A stretch of 64,000 nucleotides of DNA from assembly GCA_910583555.1 (NCBI GenBank), contig CAJTXO010000004.1, forward strand, positions 84,381 to 148,380, written 5' to 3'. The notes under the pieces were generated by a model. The model saw only the letters and a program-made list of their open reading frames with translations. It had not been told where the DNA came from and ran no database searches. Origin of the DNA: an uncultured Eubacterium sp. Its GTDB lineage: Bacteria; Bacillota; Clostridia; Lachnospirales; Lachnospiraceae. The translations under genes were made by a program, and so were the position numbers. Positions 49,984 to 59,367 of the stretch are shown here, piece by piece. How positions within the stretch are numbered: position 1 is the stretch's first letter; each line of letters begins with the position of its first letter.

Positions 49984-51297
49984 CTAAATTCGATCCAGAT
50001 ATTTTTCCACTTCCCACGCCGTGACCTGACGTGAAAATTCTTCCCATTCCTCCTGTTTCTGGCGGATGATGATCTGCGACAGCGTCTCTCCAAATACATC
50101 GGTCAGAAAAGAATCTTCCTCAAACGCCCGGATCGCCTCGCGCAGATTCCGCGGAAGAATATCAAATTTCACATCCGGGTTGCCGGCGGCATCTTCCATA
50201 CTGATCGGCGGCTCCAGTTCATTCCGAATTCCTTCCATCCCTGCGGCCAGGCATCCGGCCAATACGAGATACGGGTTGCTCGCCCCATCTGGACTGCGCA
50301 GGACGACGCGGGAATTCGTACTCCCGACATTGGTGAGCCGGATCAGCGGCGTGCGGTTCGTCCTCGACCACGTAATCTCCACAGGCGCATTATACCCCGG
50401 AACAAGCCGTTTATACGAATTGACGATCGGATTATTGATGAGCGTCAGTCCTTTGATATGGTGGATGATCCCGGCCATGAAGTGATAGGCTTCCCGGCTC
50501 AGGCCGTCGGGTGCCTGTTCATCGATAAATACATTTTTCCCATTTTTACTTAAAAACATGTTGAGGTTCATCCCGGAGCCCTTGATGCCATACCGCGGCT
50601 TCGGCATGAACGTCGCGTGAAGTCCGTGGCGTTTGGCCACTGTCCTCACAGTAAGCCGGAACGTCATAATATTATCCGCGGTACAAAGTCCTTCGTCGTA
50701 CATAAAGTTAATGCCGTGCTGCGCCACCTCGTTATAGTGGTAAGAGCTCTCCATCGCAAATCCCATTTCCTCCAGCGAGAGGACCATATCGCGCCTGGCG
50801 TTCTCACCGGAATCCAGCGGCCCGATATCGAAAAATCCGCCCTTTTCATGGGAATTTGTGGTCGGCTGCCCGTTTTCATCCGTATCAAAGAGGAAAAACT
50901 GGTTTTCCGGCCCCGCCTGAAATGTGTAACCCTCCTGCGCGGTCTGCGCGAGCACCTTTTTTAGTATATACCTCGAATCTGCCTCATACGGCGACCCGTC
51001 CGGATTCAGGACGTCACAGATGAACCTGGCCACCCGCCCCCTCTGGGGACGCCACGGGAAAATCGTAAACGTATCCAGATCGGGCGCGAGGATAAACTCA
51101 GACGACTCCTTCGTGTCAAACCCCTGTATCGCGGCGCCGTCAAACACACACCGGTTATCTAATATGCGGTCGAGATGATCATTGGTCAGCGCGACGTTTT
51201 TTAACGCCCCCGAGCTGTCCACGAACTGGAGACGGATAAAACCGACGTCCTCCTCTTCTACCATCCGGATCATATCTTCCCTCGTATATCGTTCCAT
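49984..51297 (-). CDS. Glutamine synthetase-like pseudoenzyme
   Basis: A 437-residue homologue of type I glutamine synthetase (glutamate + NH3 + ATP to glutamine). The fold is clear: MERYTREDMIRMVEEEDV, FTIFPWRPQRGRVARFICDV, ADNIMTFRLTVRTVAKRHGLHATFMPKP, and YKRLVPG. However, key active-site residues are changed. Compared with canonical GSI: GPExEFF is GPENQFF (Q133), HHEIAPAQHEI is YHYNEVAQHGI (Y188 and G195 for two Glu), GSGMH is GSGMN (N244), GYEAP is GYNAP (N303) and RIELR is RVVLR (V332). Only the first metal Glu (E131) survives, so normal catalysis is unlikely. The codons are read directly and there is no frameshift. It lies 20 bp after gltD and before the ANTAR gene. Confidence 0.92.
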   Translation of the reverse strand: MERYTREDMIRMVEEEDVGFIRLQFVDSSGALKNVALTNDHLDRILDNRCVFDGAAIQGFDTKESSEFILAPDLDTFTIFPWRPQRGRVARFICDVLNPDGSPYEADSRYILKKVLAQTAQEGYTFQAGPENQFFLFDTDENGQPTTNSHEKGGFFDIGPLDSGENARRDMVLSLEEMGFAMESSYHYNEVAQHGINFMYDEGLCTADNIMTFRLTVRTVAKRHGLHATFMPKPRYGIKGSGMNLNMFLSKNGKNVFIDEQAPDGLSREAYHFMAGIIHHIKGLTLINNPIVNSYKRLVPGYNAPVEITWSRTNRTPLIRLTNVGSTNSRVVLRSPDGASNPYLVLAGCLAAGMEGIRNELEPPISMEDAAGNPDVKFDILPRNLREAIRAFEEDSFLTDVFGETLSQIIIRQKQEEWEEFSRQVTAWEVEKYLDRI

Positions 51298-51317
51298 TTT
51301 GGCTTCTCCCTTCTTCA

Positions 51318-52799
51318 TCAATTCAAATTGGAATATCCCATCAGATCCTCGTCAACCTGCCTTGCCGCTTCTCTTCCCTCCCGGATCGCCCAGACGACGA
51401 GCGACTGCCCGCGGTGCATGTCTCCTGCGGTAAACACCCGGTCTGCACTTGTCTTATACTGTCCCGGTTTTGTATCCACATTCGTCCGGGCGTTCAGTTT
51501 CAGCGCAAAGTCGTCTGCCACATACGCCTGCGTGCCGAGAAATCCGGCCGCGATCAGAACGAGATCAGCGTCGAGTTCAAATTCACTTCCAGGCACCTCA
51601 CTCATTTTCATCCTGCCCGTCTCTTCCTCTTTTTCCCACGCCAGTTTTACCGCTCTTACTTTCGTGAGTTTCCCATTTTTATCTTTGACAAATTCCTTCA
51701 CCGTCGTCTCATACAGGCGGGGATCGCTTCCAAATACCGCAATCGCCTCCTGCTGGCCGTAGTCGGTTTTCTGTACCTTCGGCCACTCCGGCCACGGATT
51801 GTCCTCTGTTCTCTCTGCGGGCGGCTTTGGCATCATTTCGAGCTGGACGACGCTCTTTGCCCCCTGACGGATCGAGGAACCAACGCAGTCGTTTCCGGTA
51901 TCGCCGCCCCCGATCACGACGACATGTTTGCCCTTCGCGTCGATATAATCAGAAAACTGCGGATCGAGTACGTGCTTTGTCACGCGCGTCAGATAATCGA
52001 CCGCAAAATAGACGCCGTCCGCCTCGCGCCCCGTCACCTTTATATCCCTCGGATGGGACGAACCGCAGGCGAGGATCACGCGGTCAAATTCCGCGAGAAG
52101 ATTTTCCGCTTTCACGTCGACGCCGACGTTGACTCCCGTTTTAAATACGATCCCCTCTTTCATCAGGCGGCTCACGGTCCTCTCAATGACGGACTTCTCG
52201 AGCTTCATATTCGGGATCCCGTACATGAGCAGCCCGCCTGGACGGTCGGAGCGCTCAAATACCGTCACATTGTGCCCGCGCTTATTGAGCTGGTCTGCCG
52301 CCGCGAGGCCCGCGGGGCCGGAACCGACCACGGCCACTTTTTTTCCCGTCCTGACTTTCGGCGGCTTTGCCTCCATCTGGCCGTTTTCATATCCATATTC
52401 TATGATCGCGTGTTCATTTTCTTTGATGCAGACCGGCTCATCGTTCAGACCGCATGTGCAGGCGGCCTCGCACGGAGCCGGACAGACGCGGGATGTAAAC
52501 TCCGGAAAATTATTGGTTTTCAAGAGACGGCCGAGCGCCTCCTTATAATTGCCGACATAGATGAGGTCATTCCACTCAGGACACATATTGTTCAGCGGAC
52601 ACCCCGAAGCCATGCCGCCGATCATCATACCGGACTGGCAAAACGGCACGCCGCAGTCCATACAGCGCGCTGCCTGGCGTCTCCGCTCCTCCTCCGGCAT
52701 CGGCACATGGAACTCATGAAAATCCTTGATCCGCTCAAGCGGCGGCGTCTCCGCATTGCCTTTTCGTTCATATTCTAAAAATCCGGTTGGTTTACCCAT
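51318..52799 (-). CDS. gltD: Glutamate synthase (NADPH) small subunit
   Basis: Supplies electrons from NAD(P)H through FAD and two [4Fe-4S] clusters to GltB. The 493 residues have N-terminal cysteine motifs (CMDCGVPFC, CPLNNMCPEW, CPAPCEAACTCG), the FAD-binding VAVVGSGPAGLAAADQL at about 153 and the NADPH-binding VVVIGGGDTGNDC. Lies about 70 bp downstream of gltB and overlaps the ribosome binding region of the glnA-like gene. Confidence 0.96.
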   Translation of the reverse strand: MGKPTGFLEYERKGNAETPPLERIKDFHEFHVPMPEEERRRQAARCMDCGVPFCQSGMMIGGMASGCPLNNMCPEWNDLIYVGNYKEALGRLLKTNNFPEFTSRVCPAPCEAACTCGLNDEPVCIKENEHAIIEYGYENGQMEAKPPKVRTGKKVAVVGSGPAGLAAADQLNKRGHNVTVFERSDRPGGLLMYGIPNMKLEKSVIERTVSRLMKEGIVFKTGVNVGVDVKAENLLAEFDRVILACGSSHPRDIKVTGREADGVYFAVDYLTRVTKHVLDPQFSDYIDAKGKHVVVIGGGDTGNDCVGSSIRQGAKSVVQLEMMPKPPAERTEDNPWPEWPKVQKTDYGQQEAIAVFGSDPRLYETTVKEFVKDKNGKLTKVRAVKLAWEKEEETGRMKMSEVPGSEFELDADLVLIAAGFLGTQAYVADDFALKLNARTNVDTKPGQYKTSADRVFTAGDMHRGQSLVVWAIREGREAARQVDEDLMGYSNLN

Positions 52800-52868
52800 T
52801 GATCATCAACCCTTTCTAAATTATATATTAAATGATGTTCTCACACCACAAAATGAGGTCGTCATTTC

Positions 52869-55800
52869 TTACTTCTTCGTTTCATAAAACGCCTCGATCT
52901 GCGCCTGTTCATTACTCAATCCCTTTTCTTCCCAAAGGGCGATCTTCTGCATCATGTTCTGGTAGTCGTGCGGAATGATCTTCTTGAATTTCGGAAGATA
53001 GTCCTTAAAGTTCTCTAAAATCTCTTTCCCCTTTTCGGATCCCGTCGCCTCCACATGCGCCGTGATCATTTCTTTTAACTGCATCACGTCATATTTATTG
53101 GAGACCGGTTCGGAGGACACGAGTTCTTTGTTCAGCTTTAGGTACAGGTCCCGCTCCTCGTCGAGTACATAGGCGATCCCGCCGCTCATTCCCGCCGCGA
53201 AGTTCTTTCCGGTCTGCCCGAGGACGACGACGCAGCCGCCCGTCATATATTCACAGCCGTGGTCGCCGACACCCTCGACAACCGCGTGCACGCCAGAATT
53301 CCTCACACAGAAACGCTCGCCGGCCACACCGCTTATATAGGCCGTTCCGCTCGTCGCCCCATAAAGCGCGACATTTCCGATGACAATATTCTCATCGGCG
53401 CGGTATTTCGCGCGTTTGGGCGGATATACGATCAGTTTGCCGCCGGATAATCCCTTGCCGAAATAGTCGTTGCTGTCGCCTTCTAACTCCAGTGTCAGTC
53501 CTTTGGGGATAAAAGCGCCGAAACTCTGTCCGCCGCTTCCGCTGCACTGCACGGTAAACGTATCATCCTCTAAGTCATCCCCGAGCCGTTTCGTAATTTC
53601 GGAACCGAGGATCGTGCCGAGCGAGCGGTCGGTGTTCGTCACCTTGGCGGTGATCGTTTTCTTTTCCCCGGTCTCCAGGCTCTCCCCAAATTTTTTGAGG
53701 AACACCTTTTCATCGGTCGTTTTCTTTAATTGAAAATCATAGCGGTCTTTTGCCTGAAATTTACTTTTCTTTTCATTCACAAATGGGTTTTGAATGATCG
53801 GGGAAAGATCGAGTTTTCCGGCGCGTTCACTGTTGAGGTCCTCCCTCATCTTTAACAGGTCTGAACGCCCCACGAGTTCATCGAGCGTGCGCACGCCGAA
53901 TTTTGCCATCAGTTCCCGCACTTCCTGCGCGATGAACCGCATGAAGTTCTCCACATACTCCGGTTTTCCCTGAAACCGCTTGCGAAGCTCCGGATTCTGC
54001 GTCGCCACGCCGACCGGACACGTATCCAGATTGCAGACACGCATCATCACGCATCCCATCGTCACGAGCGGCGCCGTAGCGAATCCAAACTCCTCCGCTC
54101 CGAGAAGGGCCGCGATCATCACATCCCGCCCTGTCATCAGTTTTCCGTCCGTCTCGATCACAACTTTCGAGCGCAGGCCGTTCATGAGAAGCGTCTGATG
54201 CGTCTCGGCAAGGCCGAGTTCCCACGGAAGTCCGGCGTTGTGGATCGAACTGCCCGGCGCCGCGCCTGTACCGCCGTCATATCCGGAAATGAGGACAACC
54301 TCGGCTCCCGCCTTCGCCACGCCGGCGGCAACGGTGCCAACGCCCGCTTCCGACACGAGTTTCACGGAAATACGCGCCTCTTTATTGGAATTTTTCAAGT
54401 CATATATTAATTGCGCCAGATCCTCGATCGAGTAAATGTCATGGTGCGGCGGCGGCGAGATCAGCGATACGCCGGGCGTCGAATGCCTCGTCTTCGCCAC
54501 CCACGGATACACTTTCGTGCCGGGGAGATGTCCGCCCTCTCCCGGCTTCGCCCCCTGCGCCATCTTGATCTGGATCTCCTTCGCGCTCACGAGATACCTT
54601 GACGTGACGCCGAACCGCCCCGAAGCGACCTGTTTGATCGCGGAACAGCGATTTATGCCGTCCTTTCCGACCGTGAGCCGCTCTAAACTCTCGCCGCCCT
54701 CACCGCTGTTTGACTTGCCGTGCAGACGGTTCATCGCGATCGCCAGCGTCTCGTGCGCCTCCTGGGAAATCGAGCCGTAGGACATCGCTCCGGTCTTGAA
54801 CCTCTTCACGATCTCATCCACACTTTCCACTTTCGAAAGGGGGATGCCCTTCTTCGGGAAGTTAAAGTCAAGCAGGCTCCTTAAGTTCACGTAAAGGTCT
54901 TCGCGGTTGATCTCACTGGAATACTGCTTGAACAGGTTATAGTCGCCCGTCTTCGTAGACTGCTGGAGCAGATGGATCGTCTTCGGGTTGTATAAATGTT
55001 CTTCTTTCCCGCTCCGGCTCTTATGGTTCCCCATGCTGTCAAGCGTAATATCGGTGCCGAGTTCGAGCGGGTCAAACGCCTGGTCGTGAAGCTTCTCGAC
55101 CTGTGCCTGAATGTCCTCGATCCCCAGGCCGCCGATCCGCGAAACCGTGCCGGTAAAATAGCTGTCGATCAATGTCTTCGATAAGCCGATCGCCTCAAAT
55201 ATTTTCGCCCCCTGATACGACTGTATCGTGGAAATCCCCATTTTGGACGCAATTTTTACGATACCGTGCAAGACGGCGGCATTGTAATCATTGACCGCCA
55301 CATAATAATCTTTATCGAGCATCCCGCTCTCGATCAGGCTGTTGATCGTGTCGAGCGCCAGATACGGATTGACCGCCGTCGCGCCAAATCCGAGCAGCGT
55401 GGCAAAATGATGGACCTCCCGCGGCTCGGCGCTCTCAAGTATGACAGATAAAGATGTGCGCTTCTTTGTCGTGACAAGATGCTGCTGCATCGCCGATACG
55501 GCGAGGAGCGCCGGTATCGCCACATGGTTTTCGTCCACTCCCCGATCGGACAGGATGAGGATGTTCGCGCCGTCCTTGTACGCGCGGTCCGCTTCGAGAT
55601 AGAGCCGGTTGATCGCCTTTTCGAGCGATGTATTTTTATAATACGTAATCGGAATCACAGCTACTTTAAATCCCTTTACGTTCATAGATTTTATTTTTAA
55701 CAGATCGGTATTCGTCAGGATTGGGTTATCGATTTTCAGGGAGTGGCAGTTCTCCGCCTTCTCTTCCAGTAAGTTTCCCGATTCCCCGATATATACCGTC

Positions 55801-57440
55801 GTCGAGGTGACAACTTCCTCGCGGATGGCATCGATCGGCGGATTTGTCACCTGCGCAAACCGCTGTTTGAAATAGTTATAAAGTGGCTGCGGCTGGCCGC
55901 TCAGCACCGCCAGCGGCGTATCATGCCCCATCGCCGCGATCGGCTCCGCCCCGTTTTTCGCCATCGGGAGAATGGAAGCCTTTACTTCCTCATACGTATA
56001 ACCAAATGCCTTCTGGAGACGAAGGCTTTCCTCATAATCATACGGATTGATGCGCTTATTCGGTATTGCAAGGTCTTTGAGGTTGACAAGGTTCGTATCG
56101 AGCCATTCGCCATACGGCTGCCTCGACGCGTACATTTCCTTTAATTCGTCGTCGTCGATCAGTTCTCCTTTTACCGTATCCACGAGAAGCATTTTTCCCG
56201 GACGGAGCCGGTCTTTTTTCACGACATGCTCCTCGGCGATCGGCATTACACCGACTTCCGAAGACAGGATGAGCTGGTCGTCGTCGGTGATATAATAACG
56301 GGACGGGCGGAGGCCGTTGCGGTCAAGGACAGCTCCCATCAGATCCCCGTCCGAAAACAGAATGGAGGCCGGGCCGTCCCACGGCTCCATCATCGTCGCG
56401 TAGTACTGGTAAAAATCCTTTTTCCGGTCGCTGATATACCGGTTGTTCGCCCACGGCTCCGGAATCGTCACCATGACGGCGAGCGGAAGTTCCATCCCGC
56501 TCATCACGAGAAATTCCAGCGTATTATCGAGCATGGCCGAGTCCGATCCCTCGGTGTTTACGACGGGAAGCACCTTGTGCAGTTCCCCGCTCAGGCACCC
56601 GGATTCCATCGTCTCCTCGCGCGCCAGCATTTTATCGGCATTACCACGGATCGTATTGATCTCTCCATTGTGGACGATCAGGCGGTTCGGATGGGCGCGC
56701 TGCCAGCTCGGCTGCGTATTCGTGCTGAACCGCGAATGAACGACCGCGATCGCCGACTCATAATCCACATCCTGAAGGTCATCAAAAAACAGCCGCAGCT
56801 GTGACACGAGAAACATTCCCTTATAGACGATCGTGCGGCTCGAAAGTGAAACGACATACGTATTTTCATTTGACTGTTCAAACACACGGCGGGCGATGTA
56901 GAGCCTGCGGTCGAAGTCAAGTCCTTTTTCGACGTCTGCCGGTTTGCCGATAAAACACTGCATGATGCACGGCATACAGGCAACGGCCGCCTTGCCCAGT
57001 ATTTCCGGCGCCATCGGCACCGTACGCCAGCCGAGGAACGGCAGTCCCTCTTTGTCGGCGATCGTCTCAAACATTTTCTTTGCCTGATTGCGCTGTAATT
57101 CATCCTGCGGAAAAAAGAACATGCCGACCCCGTACTCTCTCTCCCCGCCGAGATCGATCCCCATCTGTCCCGCCGCTTTCTGGAAAAACTTATGGGAAAT
57201 CTGCAGCAGGATCCCGACGCCGTCCCCTGTTTTTCCCTCGCCGTCTTTTCCGGCGCGGTGCTCCAGATGCGCCACGATCTCCAGCGCGTTTTTTACGGTA
57301 TCGTGCGTTTTCTTCCCCTTAATATTGACAATGGCTCCGATCCCGCAGTTATCGTGTTCAAAAGCCGGGTCGTATAACCCCAAGGAATCGTAAGATTCCT
57401 TCGATTTCCGTTTCACTTCTTCCTTATACATTCCACTCAT
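52869..57440 (-). CDS. gltB: Glutamate synthase large subunit
   Basis: Converts glutamine and 2-oxoglutarate to two glutamates. The 1523-residue protein has a 31-residue propeptide followed by Cys32 (HDNCGIGA), which after processing is the N-terminal nucleophile of the glutaminase domain. A central domain, an FMN-binding synthase domain with the 3Fe-4S motif CVMMRVCNLDTCPVG, and the C-terminal GXGXG beta-helix (GGCVVVLGQTGKNFAAGMSGG) follow. Frame is open to 57500; 57440 has GGAGAGTCAT. First gene of the operon gltB-gltD-glnA-like-ANTAR-carA-carB, with a structured leader. Confidence 0.96.
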   Translation of the reverse strand: MSGMYKEEVKRKSKESYDSLGLYDPAFEHDNCGIGAIVNIKGKKTHDTVKNALEIVAHLEHRAGKDGEGKTGDGVGILLQISHKFFQKAAGQMGIDLGGEREYGVGMFFFPQDELQRNQAKKMFETIADKEGLPFLGWRTVPMAPEILGKAAVACMPCIMQCFIGKPADVEKGLDFDRRLYIARRVFEQSNENTYVVSLSSRTIVYKGMFLVSQLRLFFDDLQDVDYESAIAVVHSRFSTNTQPSWQRAHPNRLIVHNGEINTIRGNADKMLAREETMESGCLSGELHKVLPVVNTEGSDSAMLDNTLEFLVMSGMELPLAVMVTIPEPWANNRYISDRKKDFYQYYATMMEPWDGPASILFSDGDLMGAVLDRNGLRPSRYYITDDDQLILSSEVGVMPIAEEHVVKKDRLRPGKMLLVDTVKGELIDDDELKEMYASRQPYGEWLDTNLVNLKDLAIPNKRINPYDYEESLRLQKAFGYTYEEVKASILPMAKNGAEPIAAMGHDTPLAVLSGQPQPLYNYFKQRFAQVTNPPIDAIREEVVTSTTVYIGESGNLLEEKAENCHSLKIDNPILTNTDLLKIKSMNVKGFKVAVIPITYYKNTSLEKAINRLYLEADRAYKDGANILILSDRGVDENHVAIPALLAVSAMQQHLVTTKKRTSLSVILESAEPREVHHFATLLGFGATAVNPYLALDTINSLIESGMLDKDYYVAVNDYNAAVLHGIVKIASKMGISTIQSYQGAKIFEAIGLSKTLIDSYFTGTVSRIGGLGIEDIQAQVEKLHDQAFDPLELGTDITLDSMGNHKSRSGKEEHLYNPKTIHLLQQSTKTGDYNLFKQYSSEINREDLYVNLRSLLDFNFPKKGIPLSKVESVDEIVKRFKTGAMSYGSISQEAHETLAIAMNRLHGKSNSGEGGESLERLTVGKDGINRCSAIKQVASGRFGVTSRYLVSAKEIQIKMAQGAKPGEGGHLPGTKVYPWVAKTRHSTPGVSLISPPPHHDIYSIEDLAQLIYDLKNSNKEARISVKLVSEAGVGTVAAGVAKAGAEVVLISGYDGGTGAAPGSSIHNAGLPWELGLAETHQTLLMNGLRSKVVIETDGKLMTGRDVMIAALLGAEEFGFATAPLVTMGCVMMRVCNLDTCPVGVATQNPELRKRFQGKPEYVENFMRFIAQEVRELMAKFGVRTLDELVGRSDLLKMREDLNSERAGKLDLSPIIQNPFVNEKKSKFQAKDRYDFQLKKTTDEKVFLKKFGESLETGEKKTITAKVTNTDRSLGTILGSEITKRLGDDLEDDTFTVQCSGSGGQSFGAFIPKGLTLELEGDSNDYFGKGLSGGKLIVYPPKRAKYRADENIVIGNVALYGATSGTAYISGVAGERFCVRNSGVHAVVEGVGDHGCEYMTGGCVVVLGQTGKNFAAGMSGGIAYVLDEERDLYLKLNKELVSSEPVSNKYDVMQLKEMITAHVEATGSEKGKEILENFKDYLPKFKKIIPHDYQNMMQKIALWEEKGLSNEQAQIEAFYETKK

Positions 57441-57563
57441 ATGACTCTCCATTCCTGCGCCGTTTTCCTGCATGGAAGCGCAACGTTTTTTGCAGCGCAC
57501 GCATCATCGTTTCCTGATGTTTGCACGAAAGAATTTTCTTTGTTCTTTGGTAAAATCATCAAA

Positions 57564-57613
57564 AAGGTGCCAGGGAGAAACACTTCTAGCGCGTATTTCT
57601 CCTCTGACACCTT
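57564..57613 (-). terminator. Leader hairpin with T run upstream of gltB (possible attenuator)
   Basis: In RNA sense, AAGGTGTCAGAGGAGAAA pairs with TTTCTCCCTGGCACCTT over about 16 bp (one mismatch, one bulge) around a 15-nt loop and is followed by TTTTTGATGATTTT. It begins within about 10 nt of the expected transcription start and lies about 120 nt before the gltB start, so uninterrupted transcription must read through it. The remaining leader (57441-57563) holds only weak A/T-rich stems. Similar GGTGCC/GGCACC hairpins also occur as mobile REP-like elements, an alternative. Confidence 0.7.
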
Positions 57614-57625
57614 TGTCTGACAAGT

Positions 57626-57654
57626 ATTATATAACACTTCATGCAAAGAATCAA
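57626..57654 (-). promoter_or_regulatory. gltB operon promoter
   Basis: Minus strand TTGATT (57654-57649), 17-bp spacer, TATAAT (57631-57626). Confidence 0.75.
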
Positions 57655-57721
57655 GCATTTTTTTATCGAATTATGATCTTTGATCCTGATACCTGAAATA
57701 AAGCAACGCACCCCTGCTGTT

Positions 57722-58663
57722 CTACACTGTTTGCATGCCAGCGAGTTGTTCAACTTCTGCCACGCTAAGTCCCGTATCTTCTGCAATCTCTTCAATTGTC
57801 TGCTTGCCTCTTTTCAACATCCGAAGCGCCGTTTCCCTCTGGTTTTGGCTAATGCCCTGATCCATTCCCTGTTTGATTCCCTGGTTTAAGATCTTCCTCG
57901 CACTCGTTTCGATCAATGGTCCTCTCATCATATCACCTATACCTTTCTGCACGTTCTCATATTTCCGAGCAATTTCTTTGATCACATCGCCCGAGAGTTC
58001 TATGATCGTCCGCTTGTCAAACGACCCGATCACTCCCTGTTGCTCCAGCCCGTCAAGCCGTTCTAAGATATTCCGGTATTCCGCTTTCAGTTCCGCCAGC
58101 CTCTCCCCGTTACTATTATACTCCGAAAAATTTTTCTCATGTGAAAAGATATAAAATGGGATCAGCATCAGAAGGCCTTTTTCAAAAATATCGTTCAGTG
58201 AATACATCTGGATCTTCATGACCGGTATATCGTACCGAAGCGTCCCTCCCGGCGTGATGATCACATACTTCATCTTATTGGGTGTCTTTTTATACGTCCG
58301 AAGATACAGGACCGCCGTATTGGGAAATGTCACGGTCAGAGTCTCTTCTGTGACCTCGCCCTCGTCAAGCGCGATCTGCGCGTCATATTCAAAAAGTCTG
58401 ATCGTAATCTTCCCGTCCGGCAGGCTACTCTCACACTCAATATGGTATTTCTTTGGTACCTTTCCGAATACCGTAAAATTCGTATCCGTGATCCGTTTCT
58501 GATCCGCCGCGTCCTGTTGGTCTAAAAAATGTTCATTGGGAGAAAAACGGATCTCTTCCTCCCCTGTGTATGTTTCCCCGAAAATCTCATTGATCACGGG
58601 GATCACCAATTTCCGGCAGTCACTTAGTATTGTCCGGAATGCCCCATCGTATATATCTGCCAT
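57722..58663 (-). CDS. Rpn/PD-(D/E)XK nuclease family transposase-like protein
   Basis: A 313-residue protein of the PD-(D/E)XK nuclease family often labelled Rpn family recombination-promoting nuclease or putative transposase. The N-terminal nuclease-like domain (about 1-210) carries DTNFTVFG, IECESSLPDGKITIRLFEYDAQIAL; the C-terminus has repeated IKQGMDQG motifs typical of the family and a helix-turn-helix-like end (ETALRMLKRGKQTIEEIAEDTGLSVAEVEQLAG). A truncated copy lies 2.3 kb away across leuCD. The start has GAGGGGAG and its own promoter. Confidence 0.8.
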   Translation of the reverse strand: MADIYDGAFRTILSDCRKLVIPVINEIFGETYTGEEEIRFSPNEHFLDQQDAADQKRITDTNFTVFGKVPKKYHIECESSLPDGKITIRLFEYDAQIALDEGEVTEETLTVTFPNTAVLYLRTYKKTPNKMKYVIITPGGTLRYDIPVMKIQMYSLNDIFEKGLLMLIPFYIFSHEKNFSEYNSNGERLAELKAEYRNILERLDGLEQQGVIGSFDKRTIIELSGDVIKEIARKYENVQKGIGDMMRGPLIETSARKILNQGIKQGMDQGISQNQRETALRMLKRGKQTIEEIAEDTGLSVAEVEQLAGMQTV

Positions 58664-58691
58664 ATTTTACTCCCCTCCTGTTCGTGTCTTT

Positions 58692-58720
58692 ATCATATCA
58701 TTTTTTTAATCTGAGTTCAA
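58692..58720 (-). promoter_or_regulatory. Promoter of the Rpn-like gene
   Basis: Minus strand TTGAAC (58720-58715), 17-bp spacer, TATGAT (58697-58692). Confidence 0.6.
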
Positions 58721-58748
58721 TACTGGTAATGTCAAGAAAATAAAGATT

Positions 58749-58787
58749 ATGCAAAAGAGCAGTCAGTAGGGGACAGCTCTTTTGCAT
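58749..58787. repeat. REP-like perfect hairpin between leuD and the Rpn-like gene
   Basis: ATGCAAAAGAGC (58749-58760) and GCTCTTTTGCAT (58776-58787) are perfect 12-bp arms around AGTCAGTAGGGGACA, whose GTC and GAC can extend the stem. The GTAGGGGAC loop resembles REP elements mobilised by RAYT transposases. It could also serve as the leuD terminator, but only AT follows the arms. Confidence 0.55.
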
Positions 58788-58844
58788 ATTGAATTACTGA
58801 TATATTCATAGATATGCCGATTTTACTACATCTTTGTCATATGT

Positions 58845-59345
58845 TTAAGCCCTTCGGCCAGCTTCGTTATTGATATAATTCATCAATCCCTCCGCCTTGA
58901 TGATCTTCTGCATAAACTCCGGAAATGCCTGTCCCTGATAGGTCTGGTTCTTTGTTTTGTTGACGATCACGCCGCTGTCGAAGTCAATTTCCACCTCATC
59001 TCCGGCGCTGATGTTCTGAGACGCTTCCCGGCACTCAATAATGGGCAGTCCGATATTGATCGCGTTCCGGTAAAAAATGCGGGCAAATGTCTCTGCGATG
59101 ACGCAGCTTACGCCGGCCGCTTTGATCGCCAGCGGCGCGTGTTCCCTCGAAGAACCGCAGCCAAAATTTTTCTCTGCCACGATGATATCTCCCTTGTTTA
59201 CGTTCTTTACAAAATCAGCATCAATATCTTCCATACAATGCGACGCCAGTTCCGCCGGATCTGATGAGTTCAGATAACGGGCCGGAATGATGACATCGGT
59301 ATCTACGTTGTCGCCATATTTAAAAACTGTTCCTAATGCTTTCAT
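58845..59345 (-). CDS. leuD: 3-isopropylmalate dehydratase small subunit
   Basis: With LeuC isomerises isopropylmalate in leucine synthesis. The 166 residues are of the short archaeal/clostridial LeuD type: GTVFKYGDNVDTDVIIPARYL, the substrate loop FGCGSSREHAP and ETFARIFYRNAINIGLP. It follows leuC after a 124-bp gap that is largely filled by a 17-bp repeat array. Confidence 0.95.
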   Translation of the reverse strand: MKALGTVFKYGDNVDTDVIIPARYLNSSDPAELASHCMEDIDADFVKNVNKGDIIVAEKNFGCGSSREHAPLAIKAAGVSCVIAETFARIFYRNAINIGLPIIECREASQNISAGDEVEIDFDSGVIVNKTKNQTYQGQAFPEFMQKIIKAEGLMNYINNEAGRRA

Positions 59346-59367
59346 CTTAATCCTCCATCTTTTAATC

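Noticed and set aside
51414..52778. Open frame of 454 codons antisense to gltD
   Set aside because: gltD on the other strand has all cofactor motifs; the antisense frame has no recognisable domain or start signal.
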